A DNA stretch of 64,000 nt from Mesaphorura yosii (lineage: Eukaryota > Arthropoda > Collembola > Poduromorpha > Tullbergiidae): NCBI GenBank assembly GCA_009869945.1, contig WIXG01000128.1:1-64000 (forward strand). Direction: 5' to 3'. Position 1 is the first letter of the stretch. Each line of letters opens with the position of its first letter. The notes beneath the pieces were generated by a model. That model had not been told where the DNA came from. It saw nothing but the letters and a program-made list of their open reading frames with translations, and ran no database searches. This document shows positions 13,207 to 28,200 of this stretch, piece after piece. The position numbers and the translations under genes were made by a program.

Positions 13207-16200
13207 GTAAGATGCGGTGTGTCTGCTTTCTCTTTGTGCCGCGTCTGCAAAATGCAAAAAGCAAAAAGTGAAATGCGGAAGCGGCTGTCAGTCAGCGGTG
13301 TAAACACGATAGCTCCTCCGTTAAGAGAACAAGACAAAGCCGGAGTCGGAGTTGGAAATTGGAGGGAGCGTGAAGGACAGGTTCTCATTTTCGGTTCAAA
13401 ATCAATAAATTCGTCTTGTGTGGTGCATTGCCACTGCCACTGCGGAGGAGAGGCGACTGCGACTCTCCACGGACACGCTGCCGCTGCGATGCTGGTGCGG
13501 TGCAAGGCACGGCACAGATTGGGCGCCTACGGCGAGCAGACGGCAACACGCCACGCTATGCGGCCACGCCACGAGGAAGTTGCGTATCGCGTTGTGCCGA
13601 TGGCAAATAATAAAAACCTTTAAACCCTTAAAAATGGAGGCAGACTAAAGCCCGGATTCGGAATTCCAATTGTGCTGTGTCGAGTGCGCATTAGGATGCG
13701 GGTCTGCCCCGCTCGCTTCGCGTGGCGTGCGATCTGAATAACCTTGCAGCGCAGACTTCGCATTCAATTTCGCCTGTCTCATTCTCCATTGTTTGTACAC
13801 AGCGTTTGACGGAGACGGAAACGTGCTCACTCGCGGAGAGAAACGCCAAGCGCAGAGCAGGCAGGCGGGCGGGCAGGCAGGCAGGCTCAGTTCTCTCCAG
13901 TACCAGTTCTCAAGGTGGCCTGCTTCCCTGCCTGCCTGTTCCAACTTTCATTCTCCTTTTTCGTTTTTCCTCTCCGTCCCATGCACGAAGCAGCGCGAGC
14001 GAGCAAGATACAATTTATAGTTATAATATAAAACGACCCTGGAAAAATTCCATTTCGCCAAAACTTTTTCTGTAACGCTCTCGCATTATGTCGCTCACTC
14101 GAAGCGGCGGCCTGTCCTATCAAAATACCAGCATCTTTTAATTTCACTTTGCTTTGCTTTGCTCCTTTTGTCGCTCAACTCTTTTCAATTGGCAACACAA
14201 CACACGAATACACGAGACACGACTTTCCTTGTCCCTCACTTCAATTAAGGCATCTGAATAAATTTAATTCCCCGAAAGACTCCGTCCCGTCAAATTGTGC
14301 GTGATTATTTGGCTTTTGAGGGTTTATCGCAAATTGCAAATCCTCGCGACGGTAAAACGAATAACGCGACCGGATTCGCAAATTCACATTCACAAACTCG
14401 CATTTGCATTTGGCCGACCGTGCTTGGCTTTAATTAGTGTCTGTGTTTATTCAATAATAAAGTGTCTGACTGACTTCTCGAATTTGATTTAGTGGCATGC
14501 GGGATGCGGCTTTTTGCTTTTTATTGCATGCAAAACACTCGTCTGTGCTTTTGCTTTTGAGAGTTTGAATGATGCGACGACAAAATGAAAATGCGAGCGT
14601 TGACAAGAAGCAATGTCATGTTCGTGTTCTGTTCTGCGTTCTGCTTCAGGCTGAGCTGCGTCGTGTTCAGAGGCGAATAAATCTTCTGCTGCTGGAATAA
14701 AAATGTGTCTGACGACGACGACGGGGGTTGACACGGCACGGGCCTCTTTCTCCAGGCACTCGTAAATCATTCCGCAGAGAAAGCAATACGCAAGCAAACA
14801 AATCTGCAGATAAAGCACGACGACACGACGACCGACTCAAGTCTCAAGTGCGATGCGATTCGGAATAAATTTCGACGTGCAAACTGCCGTCGCCGTCACC
14901 GTTCCAGATTAGAGTCATAAAGAAGCCAGACCAGAGCAAAACGACGCCCGGATTTTAATCTTTGTGGTGCGGTGTCGAACGGGGAACGGCAAACGAACGG
15001 GAAAAATTTAAATTGACTGCTAGCACGTGCCTGAATGAAGTTGTCGTTATCGCCTTGGCTTGGAGAAGGAAGCTGTTTTCTGGCTTACCGTGCCGTGCGG
15101 CCGTCGTTGAGAGACGAATTTCGAGATGCGATGTGAGTTGAAATGAACGGACGGGTGGCTGCGTGAATGAAATGTGACAGTCGCGATAGCATCTCGACAC
15201 GTCGCGTGGGCTGCCGCTGCCGTGGCTTGCGGTTGAAGACACGACATGCTTCATCGCCGCGCGTCGAAGCACGAGAAATTCGGGCAGAGGCAAAGTGGCG
15301 CTAAATTATCGGTGGCAGGCATCAAGGAGCAGCACTTAAAGAGTAGCGCAGCGGACCAGAACTGCAACAAATTGGAAAAATGGTCGATTTGCAACTGACA
15401 AATGCGTGTTTCTCCTCTCCGTGCTGTGCTCTGCCTTTGCTCCGCTGTTTGCTAAGAGTGAATGATTGCTCTACTCTGCTCGGCCAGAGCAATAAATTTG
15501 GACAAAGTCAACACGAATTTGCCGTTGAATAAAATATGAGGAGGAATTGCGAAACAAATTCAAGTGGACACACTCACCAATCATCCGCGTCCACAGCGCC
15601 TTGTCTTGACACTCATTAACATGTGACGGGCACATAAAAAGAGACACGGCGTTTTGTGAAAGAGTATGAATCTGGCTGACGTAACTTGCATAAATCCTGC
15701 TTGCTGCTTGTGTGTGACTGGAAACTCAAGCAGAAGAGATTTTGGGCACAAAAGATCATTTATTCAGGTTCGCACGTGCACAGATGTTTGAGACATTTCA
15801 TCAAACTGAAAACGGTGCATGGGGTGCTCAGCAACGAGCATTCATATTTTTCATATGTTCATGCTTCGCATGACGGGGAGCTGAGCGGACAGTTTTGCAT
15901 ATGTACCCATGCGTCCATGTGTGCTGTGTGCAGTGAGCACTTTGCCTGGCTAGTGGGCACTGTTTGACACGCAATTAATGATCTTCCGACATAGTAAATA
16001 AATACAATAAGTACAAGTCGGGTTCCAATTCCAGTGAAAGCTTGCCTTCTGCCGTGATGCTCTGTTGTGCTGTTTCCTGGCTCCGAGTTGTAATACCATC
16101 CTTTTCATTCTTTCGTGATTCTGTGCCGTTTGTCTAATTACATTTTCAGAACAAAAGAACTGCGGAAGAGTAACGTTTCGCGTAAGCACATAAACAAGGG

Positions 16201-19200
16201 CACAACAGCAACAGCACAACCGAAGCCCGCATCTCATTTCAGATGTAATGGGAAGCAGTAAGAAGAGATGCAGCGTGGTTCCAGTGAAAAGTTGAAAAGC
16301 TTGCTGTTCTGTTCCACATACTGGAAGCATGGAGGATCCATCTCCGTCTGCGTACGTGCAGCCGAAATAAGGGCAAGGTCATCCGACGCAGAAGCCCGTA
16401 CTCCACGTCCGCCGAGGTGCAATAATTAATTCCCGCCTCGCCGACTCGCTCCTCACGAGACAAATTAATCTCTACCCTGCCCTGTCCTGTCTTGTCTATG
16501 CTTATGCTTAGCTTCGTTTCTTGCATTGTCGTTCTGAGCCATTAACTCGAGGCCTGAGCCATAAGCCATAAGCCCTTCGAGCATCAGAACAAAGGCGACT
16601 CACTCGACTCGTCTGGCCCGTGTCTTGACAATGGCTTTGCCCTGCCGTGTGGTGGATGCATTTCCAAGCGTCAGGCGTAAGCCGCAAGCAAAGAAATGGA
16701 AAGAAATCGAGCTTGGTGGAAAGGGAATCAATAACCGCGTACCTCCGCCAGTCGAGCCTCTTATCGAGACTCCGCAAGCTTCGCACGGCTCTCCAGAAGA
16801 AGCCAACGTCGTAAATCTCTTATCAAACTCCATTACACGGGAAATGAACGCGCGGCGCAGCGACCGTCTTCTCGTCTCAGGCAGAGAGTAGACGAGACTT
16901 ATGCTCGAAGATGAGGATGAGATGAAAGTGAATTCTGAGCTGTTGCCGTACTGCTCTCGAGCGCTGAAATGCTGAATGCAGGCACTCGTCTCCGTCGCGT
17001 TCGCTTTTGTTTTTGTCGTGTTGAAGAGTCGTGAAGACTTTTGAATTCCAGCCGAGAGTCGAGTCTCGTTTCATAAGAGCATTATCGTCACCGCCAAGCC
17101 GGTGCTCCAACGTAGGGAGGCACGAAAGACGAAATCCTTTCCACTACGCACCTTCGTTTTGTGTTGAGATGCTCGCAATCCAAACCAAAACCAACTTTAT
17201 TCATGAACTCATAATATTTGACTCTTTCTCTGAGCGAATAACAAACGAGCGTGTGCAGATTTCCAGGAGTTTTGAGTTTTGTGCTCTCCTTCAACTTTTT
17301 CCTATAAATCTTCATAAACCCTTGCCGTCGGAAACCGAAGCTGGGGACGAAGAGTCACCCGCTCACGAAACTGCGAAATGCAAAATGGGATGCAAGATTT
17401 GCCGCCTGAAACCTGCTGTTTGTTAAATTGGAGTTCGGAGTCGAAGGCGAGTCTGACCTTGTAAACATGGCTTTGGCTTGGCTGCCACTGCCACTGGCAC
17501 GTGTGAATGTTGAGATCGACGGATCGTGATCATGAATAATTAATTAACGCCCGGTTCAAAAGCAGAATCTTGCCGAGCCGAATCTTTATTCATGGCGTGT
17601 CTGAACCCGTCATTCGTCCGTCCTCCGTCGTCTTTTCTCTCAACGAGCGGCAGCGCTCTCGTTTTGATTACGCTTAATGAAATTCTTCTGTTCCGTATTT
17701 AGATTCCTTCCACCACATTTGCACCTCTGCTATGCTCTCCGCTTTCATATCCATTTCACTTCACTGCATTGCTCGCTCCCATGTTGCCAATTCTTTGCTT
17801 TCTTGTTCAGGTTCTTTGAGGGTGAAACGCGAAAACAGCCTCAGCGAATGCGAAGTGATGACAGAAATTTCTGAAACAGCGCGCTTCTTTTTGCGGTTAC
17901 TTTTGCGGCGTTGGTCGCAGTTTGATGGGCGATTCTAATTCCACAATAAATTTTGATTACAGGGACAAGAAGAAGACGATTCTTGGGAGACATGGACAAT
18001 AAAGATTAACTGCCGCTGTTAACGTTGAAGACGCAGACTCGCAGACGTTTGTCGGAGCACCACACATCAAAGTCGGTCGGCGGTCCTTTGTTGGCCGGAG
18101 CCAACAGCCACAATCGAGACGACATCGGGACAGAAGTACAAGAAAGTAGGCCATAAAAGGCAGTAAACGTAAAAGGCAGTAAACTCCGCGTGGAAATAAA
18201 ACTTGGGTCCCATCGCCCATAAACACAAACAAACACCGACAAGATAACACCAGACAACGACAGAAACAAGAAGCATTTCAAGGAGAAGAGCGCTGAGAAC
18301 TCAGAACGCATTTGCATCTGCCAAGTCGAACAAAACTGGAAGTAAAGACAAACGTGTGACATGAGAAAATAAGAAACCAGCGACCAGCAAACACGTTGTC
18401 GTCCCTGCCTGGGCCGGGCCATAAACAATCAAACACTAAAGTTGTTATTTGTTTGATCTTTGCATCTCTGCTGGGATGGGCACTTTGAGTGGCGAGATGC
18501 GATGAGATGCGAATGCGACGTATGCCAGTGCCAGCCAAACCCAACTCTAAAGCCAAGATGCCCAACTTCTTGTACGCGATCCGCAGCAAAATCCCACGAC
18601 ACTTCACGCAGGTTCGTCTCCGTCTCTTCTGAAATTACTGAATCGCGTCATTAAGAGCTGCCTGTGCCTTCGCCTTTGCCTTTGTTGACTTAGCGCAGCG
18701 CAGAGATCAAGGCAAGGCTATAATTTACCAACACCAACACGTTGTTTGCTGTTTAACCTTTGGTTTGAATATCAACGTCAACGTGTATCGTTTCGTACTC
18801 GTTCTCTTTGCATTTGCCTTTGTGCCCGCAATTTAATAACCTCGTGTAAGGCGATATCTCCATCGGCGCGAATGCGGGCGCTGAGTAAACTCAGCACAAC
18901 CAAAGCGTACGTACGTGCGTGCTGTGCGATGGCGATGAGTAAACAGCGTAAATTAATACGTGCAAAGTGCCAAAGTGAGATAAACTCCACTAAACAAACT
19001 CTTCTGTGCATTAAACACGAGTGTCGAGCTGAAGGCTCGGATTTCACATTCAGCCAGTCGTTAGTTTTGTTAATCGACCAGAACACGAACGCGAGTGCGA
19101 ACGCGAATGCTGAAAAGAAAAGCACCACAGAGGATGGCGCAGTGAAAGTTAATTGTCAAGAACGGAATCGTCCAGTTGGTGTCTGATTAGCATGTCATTG

Positions 19201-22200
19201 CTATCGTTGTCAGTGACCTGGAGGCAAGATTCGCCTCAGGCAGCACGGTGGAGTGAGTCAGCTTTGATTTATTTGCGCTCCTCAGCCCAGTCGCCCTGAA
19301 ACAATTTCTCAAGACGCGAATGTCGCTATAAATCTCGAGGCCCGTCCATTAACACACGCACACGCGCCCGTTGGGCCCGTCCGAATGTGGAGCAGTCGTA
19401 AATCTGGGCGGATGGGCAGGCAGACGGGCGGATAATTTCACTTTTGCTCGACGTGTGGAAGATGCGGCGATGTGAGCATCGAGCTAATTTCTTTTTGATA
19501 GAATGCGGTATTACTGGGGATTAAACAACACCGGGCGTAAATAAATAATGCGATACGGGCGAAGAGCGCCGAGGCAGTGGAAAAGTTAATCAATGCATTG
19601 GTCTGTACGCGTACGCGGTGAACGAGTGATTAGAGTCGTGGCAGGCAGGCAGCAGGCAGGAGAAAAGCGAGATGGATTATCATTTATCATTCATACGCCA
19701 GAAATGCTTTGCTCTTAAAGTCTGTTGCTCTGCAGAAGAAAGGCTGGTGGCCTGGTTGGCTTTGAGTTCTCGAATTCCCTCATAATGTGAATGCGAATGC
19801 CATCAGCGAGTACGCGTAAGCGTAATCCGGTCCATTACACATTATCGGCAAATGAACGGGAAAACGGAGAGAAAAAGGGAGAAACAAAAGGCTAAAAATG
19901 AGGGCTTTGTGCTCTTCTGCTCTGCTCAGTTCGGCCGGATCGAAATTGATACTATTTCAAAGCCTCGCGCATTCGACTACGACTCGTTCGGAGCCGAAGA
20001 AGCCGAATTCGTGTGATTCAATTTTCCCGTGACACGGCAGTGGCAAAGATTCGCTTCGGTCGCATAAATCAGATTGGGCTGGCTGGAATTGGCTGCGAAC
20101 ACGAACTCCTCACTTTTCCAATGCCTGCTCTTCTGCACTTACTGCGTTGGGCGTGCTAAAAAAGTTTCGAAATGAGTCAATTCCACATTTACGCAGGCAG
20201 AAAAGAAGAAGAAAAGAGAAGGGAGAAGTCCGGCTCGAACAAAGTTACAATTACGGTCGACTCAGGCTCGAGTGACAAGGCAGCGGGCAGCAGGAACGGC
20301 CGGCCGAGGTCCCAAGTCGAGGATCAAAGCGTGCTTTGTCTTTTATGATCCATTTCACAAATTTTTATGTCCGCGTGAACGCGAACGAAATGCGTCTTGT
20401 CACTAAAAAGAGAACTGTCCCGTCCTGCGAGTCCTGACGAGTAATACAACACGGCTACGCTTCAAAGAGGAGATAAAAGTTGGTTCACAGTTCACACTTT
20501 GCAGAAGAGCAGATGAAATGACCGAACGCATTCTCATCGCCATCGCCACTGCTCTCTTTTATTACGGCACTTGGCCAAAGAGCCTCTGATAAAATATTAA
20601 TGGAAAACCGACATGCTGTTTATTTTAGTCTCGGAGCACTTTTAACCTTAAACAAATACGCGGTCGACCGTCTCTTCCACACTCGAACAGCCGCAAGCGC
20701 ATTCGCTCACAAATCAAGCAGCTACATCGACATTTGCATTGTCAGCCAGTCAAAGTTCTCGTCATCCTCCCACTCGCATTTCACAGAGTTCCACAATTCA
20801 ATTATGAAATTCTGGAATTACTCAATTACCAATTATTCATCAGCGGGGAAGCTGCCGTGCCCATGACTTGACGTTAATGTAATTAGGCTGGGCGCTCGCT
20901 CGCAGAAATCTGTGAAGATACTATTAAGTAACTCAGCAACCAGACCAAAGTAGGCCAAGCCAGGCCAACACTTGAATCATGTGATGGGATGAGAAATTCA
21001 TCTCACTACAAACAGTAATTGAGATTGAGGAGATTCACCTCCCAATTGAGAATTATCGAGCAGCCCGGAATGCGAAAACAACTTTCTTTGAATAAGCTGA
21101 GAAGCTTCGGGAGTGAAACTTCAAAGTCCGCGTCGGAAATAATTAACACGAGGGCTTCCGATTTATTCCTGCTATCGGCTAATTTTATGGGCTGAAAGCA
21201 AGCTTGATTGCTTGAAGATGTGTTGTTTACTCGACTCACTCGATAGACATTCGATTTGATGTGAGTTCTGAATTCTGTCTTGCTGAGTTTGGAAATGGCA
21301 ACGAGACTCAGAAACTTTGCTTTACGCAAGAGAGCACTAAAAACGTGCGACTTGAATCACTTGAGCACAGGCCCGAGTTTGGAGGAGTTGTAATTAAATT
21401 CTTCTGCAAAATTCAGTTGTTTAATATTGAACAAAGTTTGTTGGCCATCGCAGCAGTTATAATTTACGATCGATAGCAGTCGCGTCGGAGTCCGCATTGG
21501 AAGCCTACATAAGCGTAAGTAAGCGTGTTGGAGTCGTTATAGTAAAGAACTGCCATAAAAACAAATTGGTTTCATTTCCTTGAATAAAGTAAACATTTAA
21601 AAATGCTGCCTAATCCACTTTCACTGACTGCAATGCCTTCTTGGATTCAGACGAGTCGTTCGTTTGTGGACGAGCTCCATAATTCTGGCACACGAAGGCT
21701 CAATAATTCAGAGACCCGCAGAAGTTTCGTGCAAACAAAGCCATTCGAGCCTGTCTAATTGCCTGCGTAATGATTTCTTTGCTCTGCTGGCCACTCCAAT
21801 TTGTGGAATATGAATGCCAACGTGCCGTCCACTCTGGCCAGGTCAGAATAAAAGCGCAAGACAAAGCACATAAAACTGATTTACTAATTCGGGTAGAGTA
21901 ATTCGACTTTCCCACAAACGCAAACTGGAAACAACTGCGACAATATGCGGCTTTTTGGCATAAATTCGCCATGCAAAAGTTCTGAAGCGCAAGGCAAGGC
22001 AACATGAAAAAATGAGTATCCAATTTGGAGCAAATTCTGATTGCAAAAGTTGCAAAAGAATCAAAAGATTGCAGAGTGGATGCTGACCGTGGCCTCCAAA
22101 TTCTGTTGTCGACGTTGTTTTGAGTCGATGGGCCGAGTCTGCACGCGTTTGGCAGCACGCCAGACGCGCGCGGGTGCGAGGAGCGCCGCAGAGCAAAGAG

Positions 22201-25200
22201 CATGTGCTCACGAGATAATTAATTCAATTAATAACGACCCACAACAGAAGAGCTTAATTTCGGCGCTGCTCTGAAAGCCTTCTCTTCCATTTCGCGCGAG
22301 GTGATTATCAAATGAGTTTTGAATTCCTGCACTGCGTGTTCATTAATAAAATGCCATGAATTCATGATTCTCTTTTCACGATGCTGACTCTCTTCTCTTT
22401 TCTGTGTTCGTTGTGTTTCAGGTTCTGGCGACTCTGGCGGTGAGTCTGGGTCCGTTCGCTGCGGGGCTGGGGAAGGGCTACAGCAGTCCGGCGCTGGCCT
22501 CGCTCCAGGAGTCAAAGGCCAGCACGTTCGCCGTATCTCCGCAAGTAAGTCAAATAGTCAAAGTAGCCAAATCACTCCGGTGACTCCAGCATCGATCACA
22601 AAATCATCAGTCATGTCCAGCCAAAGGCACAGGGCACAGTCGTGGTCGTCTCGTACAGCAGCAAATAGCAAATTGAGTCATTACATACCACATTAGTCGG
22701 CTTCCAGGAATAAAAGGCTTAGCGTGTCTAGACACAGAAAGGCATCGCCAGGAAACTGCTGCCAAAAGCTGTTGAAGTTGAAAATGTGAGGGCATTGAAG
22801 TCCGAGTCTGCCAAAGAGCGAGCTGCCAACTGCCACGTGCAGTGCAGGGCAGCAGGTTGAATAGAACAATGGTGATGATGAAGGTGGAAATAATGAATGG
22901 CTCGCTCGCACTTCCGACGACCCGTCCGCCGTCCACCGTCTTTGCGCTTTTACTTTTCACTGTCCAATCTTGTCTGAGAGCAGCGGCGTAAGAAGGAAGA
23001 TGGTCCAATAATGAGAATGATTACAGCACACCGAGAAATGGAAACTTGGAAACTGCCGTCTGCTCTTCTGCCTACGATCTTCGCATTCACCCGCATTCTT
23101 CCGCTCCGTCAGTTTTCTTCGCCCTTTAATCATCATCTCCATCACAGCCAAACCTTTTAAAATCTCCACGCAGGCAGGCTACAACTTTCAATTTCATTGA
23201 AATTGCGTCCAATTCCTTCTTTTCACAGCCTGGCCTGCCTGCCAGAGTTTAAGTTTGCAACTCTCTAAAGTGCCGAGCTTCTTTCCCGATCTGAATACTG
23301 ATGAGGAAGGGCATTTGGACATTACGCTCTACGCCTGGCCTCGCCTGGAAAACTGGAAACCCATAAAATTCTATTGAAAGTTATATTATTATGGCATGTC
23401 TACATCTCGAATATTTCCTTTTCATCGCTAATCTCACACACCAGCCAGTCAGCCAGCGAGACAGCTCCTTCCACTGCTGCTGAGCGCCGAGGGCAGTGCC
23501 AATGCCAACGCGGGAGTGCCAATTGTCAACTTTCACCACGGCCACTGCCTGCCTTAACAATGAACGAATGAACGAAACGTGTGTTTTCCGAGATGTGGTC
23601 CCGAGGGACACAAACACATTGTCGACAATGTGCAGCACTGCTCCGTTGCTGCATTTGCAACACAAAGAACTAAGAACTCCAAATGAGGCCATTTCAGGGG
23701 GCAACGAATCGAATGAGGGTCTTGGTCTCAGTCAGCCGACTTTTCATTTCATTACGGCCAGACTTTAAAAGAAACAACTCCTTCGCTGGCTGACTTGCTG
23801 GGTTGTTGACTCGTCAATAACAATCTCTTCTTCCTTCGTCTGCCATTTGCCATTTACGTGCCGCGTGCGTGCTTGCATATTTCGTTAATCTCCGAAAGTA
23901 TCATCGTCATCTTGACTGCTGTCTGGAGAAGAAGCTCTGCATCCAGCTGCTTTCTGCTGTGCTCCTTCAAATTGGCTGGCCCGCGCCCGGCCTGGTTTCG
24001 TATCTCCAGTCAAAAGATAAACATAAACATTGAGAAATATTTTTATTTTTAGGAGACGGCAGGGCTTTCGGGCAATCGCAATGAAAATGAAATCTAGACA
24101 TTTGAATGCGCCGCGCCAGACGGAGGCAGAGACTCGGTTTAGTTTAGCCTAGAGTAGAGTAGACTGATGCCATTAGTTCACCGAACTGCCAACTGCGCCC
24201 ATTAAAAATTGGAACTCCTGCTCAACTCCATTAATTTTATTGCAAGAGTCAAGTTCCCGTTGCTGTTGCCGTGCTGCTGCTTCCTGGACAATTTCCTGCT
24301 TGTCTCCACCGAGTCGATCGCACGGATGAGCACGGCAGCAGCCTCGCATTTCATTTCCAAGTCGAGTCCAACTCGTTTAGTTGGTCGGTTGGTTGAGAAA
24401 GTTGTGTGCTCGTGAAATGAAAAGGATGATGAAATTGTGGAGAAAGCAAAAGTCAATTACAGACAACGAAACGAAACTGCATTTCATTCGTTCGTGTGGC
24501 CAGACAGACGCAGTTGACAAAATTAACTGGAAGACGAGTCGAGTGGGCAACGCGACTTACGCGACAGGGACATGAATTGCGAGTGTCTCCTGTCTCGTGC
24601 GTGCGGCCAACCGGAAGCGAAAGTTGTTGGTTGTTAACGGACAATGTCAAGTCCCGACCCGAACTCGCTCTGCTCTTGACTTCGACTTGCTACAGGGGCA
24701 GGCTGGCAGGCAATGGAAACGAGCGTCGGGGGACAAAGTCTAGCCCAAGAAATTTATAATCTCGTCCTTTTTCATTTTCTGTCCCCCATTTGCCATGCCA
24801 TTTGTAGCGATGCTTATTAAACACATCCTCGGCAGTTAAAAGGACGATACAAAGACTTTCTGCTCCGCTGCACGCACGCAGTGAAAGTGAAATGAGTCCA
24901 GGCAGAAACAAATGCAATCAAATTGCGTTTTTATTCAAAACCAGCAACGCTAACGCACGGGCTCAGGCCGAGTCTGCCTGTCTTTTGTTATTGCTCTCTG
25001 CTGACTTTCTCCCATTAAAACGCTGGCGTAACTGCAGGCCATTAACTCTGCGAAGTTTGCGACTTTGTCACGCATGAGGCCAGAATACACGTGCTGGAAC
25101 ATTTCTTCCTTTGTGGCTGGTTTCTTGCTGATATTCAATTATTTTTATTGCAGGAGGAGTCCTGGGTGGCCAGTCTCAGTCTGCTGGGCGCATTTTTCGG

Positions 25201-28200
25201 GTAATTTCATCCTTCATATCGGCCAGGCAGGCACAACTTTGTAGTTAATAATGTAGATCATTAGCCACGATGTAACTTTCCTTTTGTTCTTTCTCCTCCA
25301 TTTATTACTAAATGCTCCTGGCTCCATTGTTCGCAGTTGTCTGGTGGGGGGCTTCATGCTTCAATTAGGAAGAAAAATGTCGCTCGTAATTGTGGCACTG
25401 CCGTTCTCCTGCTCGTGGCTCCTCACCGTCTTTGCGCAGCGCGTCGAGATGATTTACAGCACTTCCTTTATTGGAGGCTTCTTCTCAGCAGTCATTCTCC
25501 TCGCAACCCAAGTAAGCCAACATCTCCATTCGACCAATTCCATTCTTCCATCAGTCTCGACTGAGCTCGATTAATTGCGGTCCCTTTGCTTAGGTTTACG
25601 TGAGTGAGATTTCGCACCCTGAAATTCGGGGTTGTCTGAGTTCTGTGCTCAAGATATTCGGCTACCTGGGGCACTTGTGCTCCTCCGCCCTGGGCGCCTT
25701 CCTCGACTGGCGCCAGCTGGCGGCCTTCGCGGCGTGCGCCCCGATCGCCTTCTTCGTGGCGGTGCTCTTCGTTCCGGAGACTCCGAGCTTCCTTCTCTTC
25801 CACGGGCGCGAGGAGGAGGCGTCCAAGTCGCTCCGGTGGCTCCGTTCGAACGGGGACGACGTGCATAGCGAGATGGAGACGCTGCGGGGGAACATCAAGG
25901 GCAAGAAGAAGAGACTGATTCCGAAATGCTCACTTCAATTCACGCACCTCCTCTGCATCACCTGCGGACTCATGTTCTTCCACAAGTTCTCGGGCGTCAC
26001 CGTGTTCAACCATTACGCAGTCTCCATCTTCCAGCAGGTAAGCCCCAAAGCCTCTTGCCTTGCTGCCCCTGCAGTAAATACACTCGACCCTCAATTGTCA
26101 CTCGCACAGGTGTACAGGCGCTCCATCAACTCCACCTCCGCCTTTGCCATTGAGTCGGATGATTTTAATTTGACCGCGTCTTTGGTACACATACATTCAG
26201 TTTATGATTTCTAATACGTTTGTGAATCTCGTACGCCTTTCCATTTAGGCCTGTTTTGTTTAATTTTGAAAGGATTTCCCTGTCTCGCTTGAAAGTAGCC
26301 ACTCGAGTCTCATGGTTAGCCCATTCTTTTATCTTTTGTTTGTGCTTTTATTTAATTTTGATTTGACAATTCGAAGCGTTTGATCACTGGCCCATTGATG
26401 GACGTACCCAGCCCTGTCCAATTGACACGCATTCCCGTTAACTCTCGTGTGTATCCATTGTTTAGGTTTTTGGGAGGTCTTTGAATCCTCACGGAGCCGC
26501 CATCATCGTGGTGTTTCTTCAGCTGCTGGGGTCCATGACTTCCGGACTGCTCATCGACACTGCAGGTACGAAGCACTCAATCGTCGAGGCCCCATTCGCT
26601 CCACCGACAAGTCAACAGTTCATGTGTTTGTTTGCAGGGCGGATTCCGTTGCTCACGATTTCGACTTTGTTCATTTCTGCGAGCTGCTTCGGCTTCGGAC
26701 TCTACAATTACATGGAGGCGTCCCTCCCGCCGTGGAGCCCAGGCTTCGGCTCTTCCCTCGGTTGGATCCCACTCACCTGCGTCCTCATCTTCACTCTCTT
26801 CTTCTCAATTGGTAACACCGCAACTGCCCACGGTGCCCGTATGGTAAACATTCTGGCGCTAAATCTGTGATTTTCTTGGCAGGGATTGGACCGATTTCTT
26901 GGTTGATGGTTGGCGAGCTGTTCCCTCTGGAGTACAGAGAGTTCGGGGGCGCCATTTCGACAGCGTTCAGCTACGCGTGTGCCTTTACGGCAGTGAAGAC
27001 GTACGTGGACATCAACCTACAGATCGGTCTTCACGGGACGTTTTGGGTCTATGCAGGCGTCTCCATCGTAGGCCTCTTCTTCATCAGCTGCATCGTCCCG
27101 GAGACGAAGGGCATCGAGCTGGAGGAAATGCACCATCCGTCGGCACCTCCGACCATCATCTTGGGCGCCACGCCGCCCTCGACGCTCCGTACAGCGAAGT
27201 ACGGCTACGGCCGACACTCGACGAACGTGAGCGTGAACCCCGTCGAGAATCACCTCCTCAACCTCCGCCAGTCCAACGACAAGAAGCTGCTTAGCTCCTC
27301 CTCGCCATCGCTCTCCTCCGCCACAGCCAAGCAGTCGTTCATCACCTCATTCAGCAACTGTCCAAACATCCTTGCGAGCATCAAAAACTCCTCCGACAAC
27401 TCGTCGCTAAGCAGCAACCTGCGGAACTCGAATCAGCACAGCTTCCCACTCAAGAATCCTTCGTCGGAGATGCACATCAACAACCTCAACTTGAGTCCTT
27501 CGATGATGGCAAAGATGCACAACATTTCTCCGACCGGACAAATGACTCCACAACTCGAGGAGGAGTACCACAACAGATTTGGGCCGCCACAATACCAGTC
27601 GTACAAGCAGAATTTGGATAGCGAGAGTCCTCCGCCGTTCTCGTACGACCAGGCGCGGGCACTGAGCATGCTTGCCAGGAGCCATGAGTCAGAGTTTGAG
27701 CGCGAGGCGTACGCGTACCGCAGCCACAACCACCAAGTGCCGCTCCCACCGGAGCCGTACCCACACTTTTACGAGTTTGACGACGATACGGAGACGATCA
27801 CCACCAACGACATCATCGACAAGTACGACAAATTCCTGCTGGAGCACTACGACTCGCTCTGCGACGATGACGAGACGGAAACGGCGAGCGAAGCAGGCGG
27901 ACTGACGAGTCTCTACGACGAGGCGTGCAGGTTCGACCTCCAGCCAGCGAGCAGACACTCCTACCCGGGCGGCGGCAAGTATCATGACGACGACGATCCG
28001 TATCAGGGCGAATATCATAGCAGCTGCAGCAGCGGGAGGGACAGGAGCACATATCACGTGGCCAGCTCCTTCGCGCCCTCCGCACATCCGCATCAGCACC
28101 ACGGCTACAGCCCACTCTTCCGATTCGACCCACAACCGCACCAGCCAGCGCCGTCGTCGTTGTTTGGACGGCCGTCTTCCAACTTCATCCACCACACCCA

